From: Planctomycetota bacterium
GTDB taxonomy: Bacteria; Planctomycetota; Brocadiia; JAJRTI01
DNA length: 6,449 nt
Assembly (NCBI GenBank): GCA_024278415.1
Contig: JAJRTI010000051.1
Location: 1 to 6,449 of the forward strand
Direction of reading: 5' to 3'
Shown here: positions 6,017 through 6,449 of the stretch, piece after piece
How the letters are laid out: each line of letters opens with the position of its first letter
Position numbering within the stretch: position 1 is the stretch's first letter
Position numbers and translations under genes: made by a program
The notes under the pieces: generated by a model
Database searches by the model: none
Told to the model about the DNA's origin: nothing
What the model saw: only the letters and a program-made list of their open reading frames with translations

Positions 6017-6150
6017 TGTAAATCTCGCAACAACATCTTGTCGATACGCTCCGTTGTGGAGTGCGCCGGCTTGACGGCGCTTTGGCTGGCAGCGCGTAGC
6101 GCTGCTTTGCATCCGCACACGCGCGATCCGTTCGCCAGCCACAGGCGAAA
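6014..6150. repeat. Long intergenic repeat, copy 1
   Basis: Positions 6021-6150 match 6320-6449 without gaps, with four differences (6029, 6037, 6046, 6072). A weaker match extends back to 6014, where TAGTGTAAATCTCG resembles TAGCGCAAATCTCG at 6252-6265 (12 of 14). The unit opens with a near-palindrome (6028-6043), then CGCTCC/GGAGTG (6047-6063) and GCGCCG/CGGCGC (6063-6080), then GCAGCGC/GCGCTGC (6089-6105) and TTCGCC/GGCGAA (6131-6149). No coding potential is convincing. Confidence 0.9.
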
Positions 6151-6190
6151 AGCTGAAGCGGCGTTCCCGCACATGCGGGAACGCACTCCA
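6057..6190. mobile_element. MITE-like element with 9-bp inverted ends
   Basis: TGGAGTGCG (6057-6065) and CGCACTCCA (6182-6190) are perfect inverted ends of a 134-bp segment with no coding capacity. Near the left end is GCGCCG/CGGCGC (6063-6080). Near the right end is a perfect 9-bp stem CGTTCCCGC/GCGGGAACG (6162-6183). The flanks CGTTG (6052-6056) and CGTGG (6191-6195) match in 4 of 5 bases, only a hint of a target duplication. The left 94 bp recurs at 6356-6449, where the window ends. No transposase is present. Confidence 0.45.
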
Positions 6191-6213
6191 CGTGGGCGGC
6201 GGCGCAGCCGTCC

Positions 6214-6241
6214 CTTTTTCGCAGCGAAGTCTGCGAAAAAG
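6214..6241. repeat. Perfect 11-bp inverted repeat hairpin
   Basis: CTTTTTCGCAG (6214-6224) and CTGCGAAAAAG (6231-6241) form an 11-bp stem with loop CGAAGT. The T-run is on the 5' side of the stem and the A-run on the 3' side, the reverse of a bidirectional intrinsic terminator, so the termination role is doubtful. Confidence 0.6.
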
Positions 6242-6250
6242 CGTAGCGCC

Positions 6251-6282
6251 TTAGCGCAAATCTCGGGACAACATCTTGTCGG
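6251..6282. repeat. Short third copy of the repeat's opening motif
   Basis: The 32 bases match 6312-6343 with four differences (6258, 6266, 6275, 6282), and also resemble 6014-6044 in copy 1. It carries the opening AATCTCG and the GACAACA/TTGTCG near-palindrome but not the hairpins that follow, so this opening module occurs without the rest of the unit. Confidence 0.75.
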
Positions 6283-6312
6283 TGTTCTGTCACCCTCCTA
6301 CTCTTAGGCCCT

Positions 6313-6449
6313 TAGCGCGAATCTCGCGACAACATGTTGTCGATGCGCTCCGTTGTGGAGTGCGCCGGCTCGACGGCGCTTTGGCTGGCAGCGCGTAGCG
6401 CTGCTTTGCATCCGCACACGCGCGATCCGTTCGCCAGCCACAGGCGAAA
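6313..6449. repeat. Long intergenic repeat, copy 2 (cut by window end)
   Basis: This copy matches copy 1 in 126 of 130 positions from 6320 to 6449. It starts with the hairpin CGCGA/TCGCG (6316-6328) and a perfect 16-bp palindrome CGACAACATGTTGTCG (6327-6342), followed by GCGCTCC/GGAGTGC (6345-6363). The match still holds at the last base of the window, so the full unit is longer than seen here. Confidence 0.9.

Noticed and set aside
6214..6241. Intrinsic terminator for the glycosyltransferase gene
   Set aside because: The stem is strong, but the 3' side ends in A-run rather than being followed by a T-run, on either strand.
6038..6307. An 89-codon plus-strand frame and 109- and 113-codon minus-strand frames over the repeat array
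   Set aside because: They consist entirely of repeat and hairpin sequence and have no protein-like pattern.
6014..6449. CRISPR array
   Set aside because: The repeat unit is at least 130 bp with a period near 300 bp, there are no regular short spacers, and no cas genes are seen.
2616..6449. Shared ancestry of the hairpin cluster at 2616-2893 with the repeat array at 6014-6449
   Set aside because: Only short GC-rich words such as AGCGCGTA are common to both; no extended match was found by eye.

Overview
The window is GC-rich bacterial DNA with long non-coding gaps full of hairpins. No rRNA, tRNA or other marker allows firm placement. The Cys-rich Lgt signature, the glycyl-radical enzyme and the palindromic intergenic repeats would fit a Planctomycetota-like or related uncultured lineage such as Hydrogenedentota, but this is inference only.

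Layout. (1) 1-369, minus strand: the N-terminal 123 residues of a pyruvate-formate-lyase-type glycyl radical enzyme, cut by the window edge. (2) 370-776: a divergent intergenic region with a three-hairpin inverted repeat (501-570) lying between two outward-facing candidate promoters. (3) 777-2409, plus strand: a small metallophosphoesterase followed after 31 nt by lgt (prolipoprotein diacylglyceryl transferase), probably one transcript starting at a good sigma70-type promoter (687-716). (4) 2410-2950: 541 bp without a credible gene, densely packed with hairpins from 2616 to 2893. (5) 2951-4261: a TviB/VipA-type UDP-N-acetylhexosamine 6-dehydrogenase. (6) 4379-6016: a polytopic GT-C (ArnT/PMT-like, GT39-type) glycosyltransferase. 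(7) 6014-6449: a repeat array with two near-identical copies of a unit of at least 130 bp, a third short copy, and a MITE-like element with 9-bp inverted ends.

How the genes fit together: lgt, the nucleotide-sugar dehydrogenase and the membrane glycosyltransferase all concern the cell envelope. The dehydrogenase would supply a UDP-aminohexuronate for a surface glycan. The GT-C protein would transfer a lipid-linked sugar outside the membrane. No gene connects the metallophosphoesterase to these by a known pathway.

I found no defence system, CRISPR array, transposase or clearly new multi-gene system. The most unusual content is non-coding: three separate hairpin-rich repeat regions, one with a double compensatory base change and one whose repeat contains the stop codon of the upstream gene.
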